Shown piece after piece: positions 44,283 through 57,801 of a DNA stretch of 64,000 bases. The stretch is from Paraspadella gotoi (taxonomy: Eukaryota; Chaetognatha). Below the pieces are notes generated by a model. The model was not told the origin of the DNA and ran no database searches. It saw only the letters and a program-made list of their open reading frames with translations. The position numbers and the translations under genes are program-made. Numbering within the stretch: the stretch's first letter is position 1; every line of letters starts with the position of its first letter. The DNA is taken from positions 15,846,564-15,910,563 of the forward strand of contig CM119265.1 of NCBI GenBank assembly GCA_051294375.1. The letters run 5' to 3'.

Positions 44283-47241
44283 GCAGAACTTGAACTGAGG
44301 AGAAGCGGGCGACCGGAGTGCGTGGATTACAAGGGCCAAAAAATGTAGGGGAGGAAAGGAGGTGGGAATGGGGTGAGCACGGATAACTCGGCCACGTCGG
44401 CTAAAGAGAACAAATGGAGCGAAAGGAGAAGAGAGAGGAAAAAAAAGGAAGAAAGTAGGAGTCGGAAGCTGATCAGGAAGACCGAGAAATAGAGACGAGA
44501 GAGGAGGAGGGAGGAAGGAGAGGCAGATTGTGACGTATTGTGACTCCGACGAAGTCTTTTTTTTGTTTCGTTTCGGAGGAAAAAGAGTGAACTGTTTTTT
44601 CTTTTCGTTTTTTTTCCGCTTCGCTTGGAATCTGCTTGGGTCGATGGTAGGTTGGTAATTTCTTGAAATAAGATGATATTGTCGCTATCGTGCGGTGTGT
44701 TTTTTTGTTTTTTTTTTTTTGTTGTTTTTTTTTTGTCGGTCGCCGAGAAAATTGTCGTCTTGTTTCGATCGTTCTGAATTCGGGGTTGGCGAGGGAGTGA
44801 GTGTTCGGACTCCTAGCGGCATTTTTGAGCGAAAGGGAAAAGGTGGATAAAGAGACATTCCTTTCTTGTTTCGACAACATGTCATCAAAAAGAAGAATAC
44901 TGGAGGAAAGAAATGTTGTTTATTTTTTATATAGAAAATTGGTGATCGTTTTCATGAAGAAAAAAGGGACGGCGATTTATCTTTTGCATTCCTCGCTGCG
45001 AGTTTTGATGCCTTTCATTCTATCACCCTGTTCGGGTCTGCTAACTCTTCCGTCGTTGCTCACGTGTATTGTCGTACAGACATCTGTAACAGGTTATAAC
45101 AATACGGTTCATGCCAATCGTGTTGGCCCTAGTGATTTTATTTCAAGTGTTATTTCCATTTGATCACATAAACAATATCATGATGACTAATAAAACTTTC
45201 ATAACGTGTTAGTTTCATGCAGTAGACTGCATCAGAAATTTGGTCTTTTTAGTTTCTTATTAGTTTAGATTTCTAGGACGGCGGTCGCGGCAGTCATTAG
45301 ATTTTGAGAATTTGTATTCCGAAAGTCACGGACCGAGCCGCGGGACAGAGAATGAACCGGAGCGGCTAACAGTTGACTTGTATTTCTTTTTACTAGGAAG
45401 CAAAATATATATTTTTGCTCATTTTTATTTTAAATAAAAGTTTTATATTTTTAAATAACCTTGTCCGAGATACTGCAACATAGTTGGCTGTTGTATATGA
45501 ATTTCCCGTCACGTTTAGTAGCAGGCAAAAATGGTCATGATCTTTCAATAATTTGTCTTGTTTTCTCAATTAAAAAACAAAAAAAAACTAAGAACAGGTT
45601 GAGAGGGGAGGTAAATATTTGGCGATGAGTCTGTAAGGTTTGGGAAGGGTTAGAAATAAAAAAATGGGAAAGGAAAGAAACGCAGGAGAGCGATTGCAAA
45701 GAGATGATGTGATAAGGACGGATCATTTAGTTTATGAGAACCAGCCGGAAGTGGCGTGAAAGCGGCGTGCAGGGCCACGTAAAAAAGGAGTCAGAACAAA
45801 AAAATAAGAGGAAGGCGAGAGAGAAGGGAGAAAAAGGGAGGAAATGAGAAAAGTATTTGGGAATAGAAAAAAAACTGTTTGGATAGTCTGATGGAGTCGA
45901 GTGGTTATGGTTGGTCTGGTGTATGACTTAGTAGCAAGTAAGGTTATATTGTATATAAGCGTTGACAACTTGGGTCGTGACCGATGGCTAAATCTTGAGT
46001 ATGCGCATAGCCATCTAGCTCTTGTAAACTCTCCAAACTTAAACTTTGGCTCCGGTTGCTGTGGGTTTTGACGTTAATAATTAGCCGCTGGAATGACGTC
46101 TATAAAAACTAACAATTGTGTTGATGTGTATTGCGTATCAGATTATAACATTTTTTATTCGATAAGTTGTTATACAATCTAGTGAAATTTTTTTGGGGGT
46201 CGGTTTCGGTAGGGTCTCCTGGTATGGTGGTAGACTCTATCACAGTCTAGTTTATCACTCCCAGGCGTATTTGGTTCCTTAAATGGGAAGTATAATATTA
46301 TACTAATATAGTAAAGAAAGATAGAGATATTTTAAATATAGTTTGCGAGAATAGAGGCGACGGACGTACGTGACCAGGGGAGAAACAAAGGGATCTAAAT
46401 TACTTTATTAAATCCGTCCTCGTCTTGAAAAAGAAGGTCAGAGGCGAAAGATTTCGCATATGGGAGATGAATGGGAAGAAAAAGACAGAGATGAAGAAGA
46501 AGAGAAGAAGAAAAAACAAACGAACAAATTGAGGCGAAGGGGGGCGACGTGGGCGTGGGGGGCGAATTGGAGAGAGCAAAAGGGGAGGAGAAAAAGAGGA
46601 AGAGGCGTCACTCTGACTTTGCCGAGGAGGAAAAAATAAACTAGGAAAGGAAAACGGGACAGTTGGAAGAAGATGGAAGAGGAAGAGGAAGTGGAGAGGA
46701 GGATAATGAGGTGAAAGCAAGAAGTAAGAAGAAGAAGAGAAGGAATGAACAAGATGAAAGAATGAAGAAGCAAGAAGAAGAAAGAAGAAGAAGAAGAAAG
46801 ATAGAAGAAGAAGAAATGGGCTGGATAAAGAGGAAAAATACAGATCGTAGGAGTGGGAGATGGTTGTGGAGGAGAGAGGAGGATGGATGGAGGGATTGGC
46901 GTCGATTGCGTACTTTTCTTCCTCTTTCGTTCCGTTTACGTCCGTTGACGTGATTGGAATATTTATCACAACTAAACTTATAATCTCTCTCTTCTCTCTC
47001 TCTCTTATTTTTCTTTCTCCTCTATTCTTCTTTTTCTTCTCTCTTTTTCAGTTTCCCTTCCTTTTCTCTCCTCCCTTTTTTTTTCTCTTTCTCATTGTAT
47101 TCTTTTTTTTCCTTTTTTGTTATATCTTCTTTTTTTTTTCCTTGTTTTTATTTCTTGGCTTTTTCTTTTGTTTTCATTCCTTCTCCTCCTTTGCTCTCTC
47201 CTTTTTTCTCACTTGGTTCTTTTCTTTTGTTCTTAATCTTC

Positions 47242-47289
<48 letters not shown>

Positions 47290-50200
47290 GCGCTCTCCGT
47301 CTCTCTCCTCTCTCTCGTCTCTCTCTCTCTTTCACTCTCTCTCTCTCCTCAGTTTTCTAGATTTTCATTTCGCTCTCCTTTGATCCGATTTAGAGGGATT
47401 TCTTTTTATGGTCTCGTTAAAAGGAAATCTACGACTTTGCCCAGGTTCTCAATTTTCAAGATCTCTTTCCGTTCATTTTTTTTTTTTTCTATTTGTCGTA
47501 TTTATTTTATTTCCACTTACTTCTCTTCTTGAAATCGTGTTCAAGATTTTTTGACACCCGCATATGATGATGATGATGATGATTGAGTGATGATGATGAT
47601 TGAGTGATCCGATAGAGAATGATGAACCGCTATCGACAACGACGTCCTTTCCCTTCGCATCCAAAATTCAAGAATCTCCATAGAGAAAGTTTCGATTTTC
47701 CTTTTTCATCGCCTTTATGCAAAAGCGGATGAAAGAGAAGAAATGCAGAGAATTCTGTCGTTCAGGTCGTGCTGTCGCGTCGAATTCTTTTAATAACTTA
47801 AACTTAGTAGAGCCACATTATTCATCGTTGCTTTTCTTTAACTACAACTTTTTCTTTGATATTCGAACTTTTTCTCCATGTCTCTATTAATCGTCCCGCA
47901 TGACATTATTATGCAATAAGCATGAAAAGTGTTTCTTGATCGTTCCCTTTGACAACACAAAACAAACAAAACATACAAAAACAACAAAAAAATAAGCAAA
48001 CAAAAATAAACAAGAACAAAACAACGCAACAAAAAACAATCACTGTCTTCGTCTTCATTCGTGGCCGTCGGGGTCATCTCGATTACTTTTCGGCTGCTTT
48101 GGCTCTCCCTTTTTCATCCAAAAAATCAATTGAGGCTTCATCGTTTTAGTTAACATATAGTAACATCCTGGGTTAACTATAAAGTTTTTTTTTTCTTTTT
48201 TTTTTAATTTATTCTTTTAAATTGTCTTCGTCTCGGTTGGTTCTTTCCGGGACATGGGTCGCCGGCATCGCGTCGGCTCAGAAAAAGGTTTAAATATATT
48301 TCCACGGCTCCGAACTATAAGTCGTAATCTCACATATACAGTTTCAAACGTATCTCTGCTCAGTTTTGTCGTCGGTAAGAAATTGTCGCCTCGAAACCCA
48401 TCTCTCGTCGTAATCGCGGAGGCGCGGGGTCCTGTTTGCGGGCGGGGGCGGGGGGGGGCGTTTTGGCGCGACCGGAGTGACTTTCTCTTTTCTCGCTTTG
48501 CATAATTGTTTCCAAAGGCTTTTCTTTTTCTTTTGTCTCTTGGCGTTATTTCTCGAAAGCACCCCCCCCCCGCCTCCCGTCTCCTATCATCCTTCCGTAA
48601 CTTTATCCCCACTCTTTTCACTACGACGGGGCGCGGCTCTTGCTCGTTGTAGAACTTCTTGAGCGGCGTGAAATCGCTGGTGAACACAATCGCTACGCTC
48701 TCGCTCTTCTCCTCTCTCTCCTCTCCTTCTCCTCTCTCTCTCTACTCTCTCTTGGCTCTTCTCTCTCTCTCACTCTCCCCTCTCCTCGATCTCTTCCTCT
48801 CTTTCTGTCTCTCTGCTCTATTCTTCCTCTCTCTCTCGTCAATCCTCTTCACAATAATCCGTCGGCGGTCCGGTGAACCTAAGTATCTCGACTTCTCTCG
48901 TCTGTCATTTAGATCCCGCCTTGAAACCAATCCCCAGCCCTCTATTTCTATTTCCCTTCTCTTCTGACTTCTCAGAGTGACGTCAGCTTTCTTATCATCC
49001 TATCACAACAACAACGACAACCAATAACAACAATAAAACGCGACGACCGCAAAAAGGCCCCTCTATTTTCCAAACTAAAACCCCCTCTCTTTTGGAAACC
49101 TGTTTTTTATTTTTCGAATTCCAACACGAGAATCAACCGTCAGCGTCGGGTTTTCTGGCTTAGTACGATTTCGATTCATGTATCGTCGATTAAAAAAGGA
49201 GAAAAAGCGAGACGCACCTGCCTTGCATTGCCTTTGCCATTTTCTATTTGTCCAAGTCCTTTGTTTCGCACTTTGATATTTTTTTCACAGGACCTTTGCC
49301 TTCTTTTTTTTCACCTCATTTTAATTTGGATTGATTTAATGTCTGAAGCAAGTTTCTTTTGTTTATTCCTTTTCAAATGCTTCGTGTCATATTCCGTGTC
49401 GCTCTATAGCCTCTAAAGTCTATTAATCTTGACTTTATTTTCGTAGAAATAAATAAATACCTTGACACGTTTTTAGCCATTTTGTTTACGAATAACTCTC
49501 TTTAAATATCGAGGAATTCGCAGCTTCTTTAGCCGTATCTCTTCCTCGCCTTGCTCTTGCTCTTTACGTTGACTGACACTCTCGAAGAACTGCTTCCATT
49601 TCTTAGCGAGTCGACACGACATCTTAGGCTCTCTCTTTTTGTTTATACCTTAATACAGCAATTCCGAAGGGCAGTGTACACGTTCTATTGGTGCCCGTGA
49701 TTTCGAATGGATTTCGATTAGATCCTTTCGAATTCTGGCCAGAGTGCATCTTCGCAGATCTGCAAAGTTGTCAACTGGTTTTTGACCACCACAAGTTCTT
49801 GTTCAGAGCATTAGAAACTCTTTTTCAGATATCTCGGAATCTCATTTTTTTGTGATCGGGGTCTTGTGACTTTTTCTATGAAGAGAAGCATCTCTTTTTG
49901 GTTTATTATTGGCTTCAGAAAACAAGTAAGAAAGAACACTTTAAATTTATATATACCTTTGCTGAGGTTGTGTACTAAATGTTTTGGTTATTCTTTGCCC
50001 AGGACTAACAAGACGAATCTACTTTACAACATGGACCTTCAACAAGACATTTTCAAGTCCAGGGCTTCGATAGATCCGGTCGGTCTTACTGCCTTATGCG
50101 ACCGTCTTACCGAGACTCGTCTCGTCGTCATCTCCAGGCGTTTATTGACCGGGCGCCGTAGTCGTCTCTTCTGGCTCACTTTTCATACGCTGACTCACTC

Positions 50201-51609
50201 TGGCTGATGCGCAGACATTAAGCCAGCTCAGTTAGAATCACGCCATTTCCGATCTTTACTTCTTTTTTTAACTTTTAATCTTGCTAATTTTCTTCTAAAT
50301 TCTCATCTTGGCGATTCATCTTGTTTTTTTTTTTTTCTGTTACACTTTCCGCCCCAGCCATCTATCCACCATCATTCGCTAATTTCGATTGTCCCATCCT
50401 CAACAGATGTCGTCCTTCAAATCTCCCCTTTTCTCTCTGTTCTTTTTTTTAAGGTTTAAAACGGTTTCGCTTTTCGCTCGACCAAAACCACCTCCTTTGT
50501 TTTTTTTCCATCACCGAAATAGTTAGATTTTTTCCCGGCCGGGGGAAGTTGAGGGGATAGGGGTGGTGTGAAAACAGGTGGAAAAAAGAAAGTACGGTAG
50601 AGAAGATGAGATAAAAGGAATTACCTGTTGGGGTTTCAAACTTTTGAAAAGGGATATTATGAGGCAGGTTCGATTAACAACACCTCTTTGCCAAGGATCG
50701 AATCGCGGGGCGTTAATAAAGTTTCTTTTAATTTGAATGAGTAAATTGGAGATATCATATTCCCCATGGTGCAAGGCAGCATCTTTTTTTAACAAAATCT
50801 CCAAATTGGCGAAGATCTGAAACTGAAAACAAATAAGAAAAAGTATTCCGGTACAAATTACTGGTCAAAAAAAGTAAGTAAATTCTAGGACCCGAACGGA
50901 GTTTGAAAACGAAAAGGTGAGGTACGGACTGCAACGTCAAACAAAATGAAATAGAAGCCTTTGATTTACTTTCTCCCGTTTTCCTCTCGATTTATTCATG
51001 AATCGTTTGCGTATTAATTATGATGAGACGCTTTAACGACCAGTTATGAGTCGGGCTCTCTCTTCTCTCTCATCTCTCTCTCTCTCCTCTCTCTCTCTCC
51101 CTCTCTCTATCTCTCTCTCATCTTGCTCCTCTTTCTGACTGGGGCTCAGATCGGGGACAAAAACAGCAAAACGAAAGCATTAAAAAGAAGCAGCGGCGAT
51201 GATTGAAGCATGCTCGGAAACACGAAACATAACAAATGGAGGCGAAAATAATAGCGGGAGTGCAGAAAGCGGAGGACCGTAGAACGGCTACCGGGAAAAG
51301 CGGGGAGACAAACAACGCTCCGCGCGCCCGAGTAGGCACCCGATTTAACAGCACGCGTCGCCGGCCTCGATCTTCGCGCGTGACCGGGGGGCACTGATTT
51401 TGATGGAACGTGTACCTAGAGAGGGGAGGGAGGAGAGTCGGCAGGGGGCCCGAGGGGAGGAGCAATGAAGCGGTTTACTCACAAGGACGGAGAGAAAGGA
51501 AACTCGAGAGAGAAACGTTTTGTTTGTGCTTTTCTTTTGTTTTTTTTTTCAAAGTCGGTTCGGATTTAATTCAAAAGTGAGCGGGAAGAGAAAGAGGGAT
51601 TTTACGCAG
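44283..51609 (-). repeat. right arm of the inverted repeat
   Basis: Reverse complement of 35,969-43,305. Imperfect match continues to about 51,755 (35,825 on the left), after which the sequence flips back to the forward orientation of the unit. Exon-like pieces in this orientation include 49,829-49,925 and 50,003-50,207 (TNKTNLLYNMDLQQDIFKSR), both with good acceptors; the first needs indel correction to stay open. Confidence 0.93.
46093..46111 (+). promoter_or_regulatory. possible CRE-plus-TATA promoter element
   Basis: The word TGACGTC is followed at once by TATAAAAA. The mirror image is at about 41,477-41,495 (minus). The noisy copy near 61,605 keeps TATAAAAA but reads TGAGCTC. A classical core-promoter combination, but no transcript is known. 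Confidence 0.25.
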
Positions 51610-51754
51610 GCAATTAGAGGCAGTCTAATTGATGTTTTAAAATGTGGGTGGGTCGAATAGAGTGAATTTCGTATTAGTTTCTAATTGAAATGTTGGTTGA
51701 GTCAATAAGAGGCTTTTAGCGAACATAAGACGAATTTATATACGACATTGTATT

Positions 51755-52708
51755 TACTTCAAATCCCTCTCTCCCCTCCCCTTAGGACACGTCATCAAAT
51801 TGCCGGTCACGCGCGAAATCCCGCGTGTGTAAATCGGGTCCTACTCGGCCGCGCGAGCGTTTTTTTTTCTCCCCGCTTCCGTCGTTCGTCGTCCGCTTTC
51901 TCTCTCCCGCTTCATTATTTCGCCTCCATTTTTATGTTTCGTTTTCCGAGATGGCTTCATCATCGCCGCTGCTTTTTTTATGCTTTGTTTTTGTTTTTCT
52001 CAACCACATCTACTAACAATACCGAAATTCAACTCTTTCGGATCCCCACCACATTTTAAATCTGCTAATGTTGACTTAGCTCTTGGTACTTCGCGTGCTC
52101 ATTACAATTCCTCTTTCTCTTCCTCCGCTCACTTTTGATGAGTGATAAATCCGACCGATTGAAAAAAAAAAAAAAAAATAAGAACAAAAAAAAAAAAAAA
52201 AAGAAAAAGAAGAAAAAAAACAGTTTCTCTCTCGAGATTTCCTTTTCTCTCGTCCTTTGTAAACCACTTCATGCTTCTCCCTCGGCCCCGCTGCACCTCC
52301 TCCTCTCCCCTCCCTCTATAGGCTCTACACTGTCCATCAAATCTGCCCCGGTCACGCGCGGAAATCGCCGGCAGCTACGTCGGTGCTGATGTAATATCGG
52401 GTCCTTACTCGGGACGCGCGGAGCGTTTGTATTTGTTTTTCTCCCGCTTCCCGCGTAGCCGTTTACGGTCCTCGCGCTTTCCGTCACTCCCGCCATTATT
52501 TTCGCCTCCATTTTTATGTTTCGTGTTTCCGAGATGGCTTCATCATCGCCGCTGCTTTTTTATGGCGTTTGGTTTTTGTTTGTTTCCCTCCATCTGGCGC
52601 CGCATCAAGAAAAGAGAAAGAAATAGAGAAGAGAGGAGAGAAGAGAAGAGAAGAAAAAGGAGAAGGAGAGAAGAAGAGATGAAGACATAGAGGACGAGAG
52701 ACGAGTAA
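51755..52708 (+). repeat. degraded copies of unit part 35.9-36.5 kb
   Basis: Two successive forward copies of the piece that includes CCGGTCACGCGCG (at about 51,800 and 52,350), each with different indels. This segment of the unit is duplicated only here. Confidence 0.8.
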
Positions 52709-52733
52709 NNNNNNNNNNNNNNNNNNNNNNNNN
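52709..52733. other. assembly gap, exactly 25 N
   Basis: Separates a GA-rich run from the copy of 36.52 kb. Confidence 0.98.
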
Positions 52734-53293
52734 AGAGTAGAGAGAGAGCCCGACTCATTAATGGTCGTTAACGTCTCAGTCATAATTAATACGAACGATT
52801 TCATGAATAAATCGAGAGAAAACGGAAAAGGTAAATCAAAGGCTTCTATTTCATTTTTTTTGACGTTGAGGTCGTACCTCACCTTTCTCGTTTTTCCAAA
52901 CTCCCTTCGGGTCCTAGATTTACTTACCTTTTTTTTACCATTGTAATTTGTACCGGAATATTTTTTCTTAATTTTTTTTCAGTTTCAGATCTTTCGCCAT
53001 TTGGAGATTTTAGTTAAAAAGATGCTGCCTTGTAGACAGTGTGAATATGAATATGCGAATATCAATTGACTCATTGCAAATTAAAAGAAAATTTATCATC
53101 TACGCGCGCAATCTCGATCCGCAAATTAATCGGGACCCCCGGGACCCCGCACCCCGACCCTGCTCCATAATATCCCTTTTCAAAAGTTTGAAACCCCAAC
53201 AGGTAATTCCTTTTATCTCATCTTCTTCTACGTACTTTCTTTTTTCCACCTTTTTTCCACCACCCCCCTATCCCCTCAACTTCGCCCGGCGGG
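52734..53293 (+). repeat. degraded copy of 36.5-37.05 kb
   Basis: Follows the left arm from CCCGACTCAT to the CCCCTCAACTTC word, including the noisy version of the exon-like block. Confidence 0.85.
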
Positions 53294-54068
53294 NNNNNNN
53301 NNNNNNNNNNNNNNNNNNNNNNNNNNNNNNNNNNNNNNNNNNNNNNNNNNNNNNNNNNNNNNNNNNNNNNNNNNNNNNNNNNNNNNNNNNNNNNNNNNNN
53401 NNNNNNNNNNNNNNNNNNNNNNNNNNNNNNNNNNNNNNNNNNNNNNNNNNNNNNNNNNNNNNNNNNNNNNNNNNNNNNNNNNNNNNNNNNNNNNNNNNNN
53501 NNNNNNNNNNNNNNNNNNNNNNNNNNNNNNNNNNNNNNNNNNNNNNNNNNNNNNNNNNNNNNNNNNNNNNNNNNNNNNNNNNNNNNNNNNNNNNNNNNNN
53601 NNNNNNNNNNNNNNNNNNNNNNNNNNNNNNNNNNNNNNNNNNNNNNNNNNNNNNNNNNNNNNNNNNNNNNNNNNNNNNNNNNNNNNNNNNNNNNNNNNNN
53701 NNNNNNNNNNNNNNNNNNNNNNNNNNNNNNNNNNNNNNNNNNNNNNNNNNNNNNNNNNNNNNNNNNNNNNNNNNNNNNNNNNNNNNNNNNNNNNNNNNNN
53801 NNNNNNNNNNNNNNNNNNNNNNNNNNNNNNNNNNNNNNNNNNNNNNNNNNNNNNNNNNNNNNNNNNNNNNNNNNNNNNNNNNNNNNNNNNNNNNNNNNNN
53901 NNNNNNNNNNNNNNNNNNNNNNNNNNNNNNNNNNNNNNNNNNNNNNNNNNNNNNNNNNNNNNNNNNNNNNNNNNNNNNNNNNNNNNNNNNNNNNNNNNNN
54001 NNNNNNNNNNNNNNNNNNNNNNNNNNNNNNNNNNNNNNNNNNNNNNNNNNNNNNNNNNNNNNNNNNNN
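53294..54068. other. assembly gap, 775 N
   Basis: The longest gap; long predicted frames over it are only N. Confidence 0.98.
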
Positions 54069-57000
54069 AGATAGAATAGAAATTAGCAAGGATTAAAAGT
54101 TAGAAAAAGACCTGATTAGTAAATGGCAAAACGGTCAAGATATTATTATTTTGCGAAGATAAAGTCACGATATAATTAGACTTTAGAGCTTATAGAGCGA
54201 CATCGGATCTCTTCTCTCTCTCTCCTCTTCTATCTCCTCTCTCTCTCTGCTCTGCATCTCCTCTCTGCTCCTCTTGAGCCATTGATTGCGTAAGACCCTT
54301 GGGAGAATAGGGTTCCGAACTTAAACTCGCTCGAGTTTTGACCAAGAATGCTGCGTGGTCCGGGGTGATAGGGAGCGATAGAAATAGAGTACAGATAGAG
54401 AGAGAGAACATGGAAGATTAGATAGTAACATGGAAAGAAAAAAATTAAGACGCTAAAATTTTTTTAGAAAAAGAGTTTAAAGAACAGTTGAAATAAATTT
54501 GCAAACAACAATTGATTCTCATTGATAGTATCAACCTGTTTCCCCCGGGTCCTTCAAAATTTCCGGGAAATTTCCTTTTAATTTACAAACTCAACAAAAA
54601 AGAAACGATTTAATTCATAGTAAAGGTAGGCATGCCTGTTTAAAAAAGGGAATAAGAGTTCAGTTACATAAGATCTTACTGAATATAAATAAATAGAATC
54701 ACGATATTCAAGCGAGCCTACATCACGAAATGGCAATTAACTATAACCTAGAAAAACCAACCGATTGCGATATGTAATGAAGATACGAAACGCGAACGAA
54801 GAGAGGCGAGAGAGAGTTGTTAAATAAACAGAGAGCGGCGTGGCGCGCTGGGGCAAGTTCAGTGAATGATTAATTCGTATTTATCCGCTTTCTCCCCGCG
54901 GAGAAATGGCGTTGGAATCGTTAAGACGAGATCTCGCGATTAGCGACGCCACGAGGAGACGAACTCTTCGCGACGGTTTCCATTCACATTGGCCAGATGG
55001 CGCGCCAGATGGCAATCGCCCCGTGGAACGGGACGAAGTCGTCGTCCGGCGCTTCGGCACTCCCACCGGGGATTCGAGAGTCGAATGAAGTCCATTATCA
55101 CGGTTCCTGAGTATGTGTGGCCGGCGATGGGCTTTTTTGAAAATGAAGTTATTTTTGCGTATATTTATTGACTTGTTAATGGTATCGGCCAAGCGCTGAC
55201 TTCCTAACTTAAGTCCTAATATATTCAACACCAACGTATTCCATGCTCACCATCTCGATGTCCAAAATTGGTCCCTCCCTTCATGCCTTACCGTCAGTCG
55301 TGCGTCGTCGTCGTCGTCGTCCATTTGAGTCAATAAATTGTCATAATCTCCGTCTATTGCTAAATAGCCTTCTTTTTAGACTCACCACATTTATAACTAA
55401 TACGAAATTCACTCTTTTTCGAACCACCCACATTTTAAAAATCTGCATAATATTGCTAAAACCTCTTTCTCTTTCCCGCTCACTTTTTGAGATAAATCCG
55501 TACGAACGATTGAAAAAAAAAAAAGAAAAAGAAAAAAAGTTCTCTCTCGATTTCCTTCTCTCTTCGTCTCCTTTAAAACCCTTCATTCTCGTCACCTCGC
55601 CGCGCCCCTGCCCTCTCTCGCCCTCCCGTGTAGGACACCGTCATCAAATGCCGGTACGGCGCGACAATCAGCCGTGTGTAAAATCGGGTCGCTACTCGCG
55701 CCGCGCGAGGCGTTTTTTTTTTTTCTCCGCTTCCGTCGTTTCGTCGTCCGCTTTCTCTCTGCACCGCTATTCATTATTTCGCCTCCATTTTTATGTTTCG
55801 TTTTCCGAGATGGCTTCATCATGTCGGCCGCTGCTTTTTTTTATGCTTTGTTTTTTGTTTTTTTCCCGCATCCTGGGCCCCATCAGAGAAAAAGAGAGAG
55901 AGAAGAGAGATTAGAGAGAGGGAGGAGATGAGAGAGAGAGAGAGAAGAGAGAGAGAGAGGAGAGAGAGAGAGGAGGAGAGAGAGAGAGAGAGAGAGAGAG
56001 TAGTGAGAGAGAGCCCGACTCATTAATGTCGTTAACGTCTCAGTCATAACTTAATAAACGAAACGATTCATGAATAAATCCGAGAGAAAACGGAAAAAGT
56101 AAATCAAAGCTTCTATGTTTCATTTTTTGTTGACAGTTTGAACGGTCGTACCGTCACCTTTCTCGTTTCTTCCAAAACTCCGTTCGGGTCCTAGATTTTA
56201 CTACTAACATTTCTTTTTACCAATTGTAATTTGTACCCGGAATAATTTTTCTTAATTTTTTTTTCGAGTTTCAAGATCTTGCGCCAATTTGGAGATTTTA
56301 GTTAAAAGATGCTGCCCTTTGTAGACAGTGTGAATATTGAATATGCAGAATAATCAAATTGACTCATTGCAATTAAAAGAAAAATTTATCATTTCCCGCG
56401 CAAATCTCGATCTTGCAAATTAATCGGAACCCCTGCTCCATAATATCCGCTTTTCAAAAGTTTGAAACCCCACAGGTAATTCCTTTCTATCTCATCTTTC
56501 TATCTACGTACTTCTTCTTATTTCAACCTTTTTTCCACGCACCCCCTTATCCCCTCAACTTCGCCCGGCGGGGGAAAAAATCTAATCTATTTTCGTGGGT
56601 GGATGGAAAACAAAGGAAGGTGGTTTTAGGTCGAAGCGAAAAAGCGAAACCGTTTATATAAACCTTAAAAAAAAAGAACAGAGAAGTAAAAGGGGAATTT
56701 GAAGGCGATCTTGTTGATGGGAATATCGAAGATGCGAATGATGGGTTGAGGGGGGCTGGGGCGGGAAAAGTGTTCAGCGAAAAAAAAAAAAAGATGAATC
56801 GCAAGATGAATAGAAAATAGCAAGGATTAAAATAGTTGAAAAAAAGCTAGTTCGGAGAAGTGGGCGTCTTTGAATTCTAACTGACTGGACTAATTCTGCG
56901 GCATTCAAGACCAGAGTTGAAGTGGGTATAAATGGGCGCAGAAGAGACGATGGCCGCCGGTCAAAACGCCATGGAGGAGATGATCGACGACAGAGTCATC

Positions 57001-57776
57001 GGTAGATGACGTCGGCTAAGGCGGAAAGGACGACGATCTAGCGCGAACCCAGGAACTTGAAAATGCGAATGGTCCTGTAAGTCCTGTTTGTAAAGTAGAT
57101 TGCTTGTTATAGAAGTCGCTGGCAAAGAATAACAAGTACAATTTAGTACAGAACTCAGGCAAATTATATATTAAATTTAAAGTGTCTTTTCTTACTTGTT
57201 TCTGAAGGCCAATAATAAACCAATAAAGAGATGCTTTCTCTCATAGAAAAGTCGCACCAAAACCTAGCGATCACACAAAAATGAGTAGTTGCGCGAGATA
57301 AGTCTGATAAAAGAGTTTCTAATGCTCTGAAAAAGAACTAAAAACCCAGTTTGACACAACTTTGAGATCTGAAGATGCCACGTGCCAGATTCGATAAGAT
57401 CTTAATCGAAATCCATCGAAATCACGTGGCACCAATCAGAATCAGCACTGTACATCTGCTTCGGAATTCTGGTACTATAGTGTTAACAAAAGAAAGAGCC
57501 TAAAGATTAGTCGTGTCGATCGCTAGATAATGGAACATTTTCGATTCAGCTAATAAAGAGCAAAAGAGGCAACGGGGAAAAAGGTTAGAGAAGCTGGATT
57601 TCCTCGAATATTAAAGATAGTTATTTCGTAACAAATGGGCCAAAACGGTCAAGGTATTATTATTTTTACGAAAGATAAATGTCAAAGATATAATTAGACC
57701 TTTAACGAGCTTATTAGAGGACATCGGTATGACACGAAGCCATTTGAAAAGGAATAAAAAAGAAGAATCGGCTTCA
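54069..57776 (+). repeat. degraded mosaic: 37.3/38.1 kb piece, then 34.8-38.2 kb
   Basis: The first 120 bases copy parts of 37.28-38.19 kb, then the order jumps back to the unit start (GAGCCATTGATTGCG at about 54,276) and runs forward to the ACACGAAGC.ATTTGAAAAGG word near 57,735. Indels are frequent throughout. Confidence 0.85.
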
Positions 57777-57801
57777 NNNNNNNNNNNNNNNNNNNNNNNN
57801 N
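57777..57801. other. assembly gap, exactly 25 N
   Basis: GGCTTCA occurs on both sides of the gap, so a few bases are probably duplicated. Confidence 0.98.

Noticed and set aside
53041-54096. 351-codon and 273-codon frames at 53-54 kb, and similar ones at 57.8-60.1 kb
   Set aside because: Most of their length is N. They are gaps, not genes.
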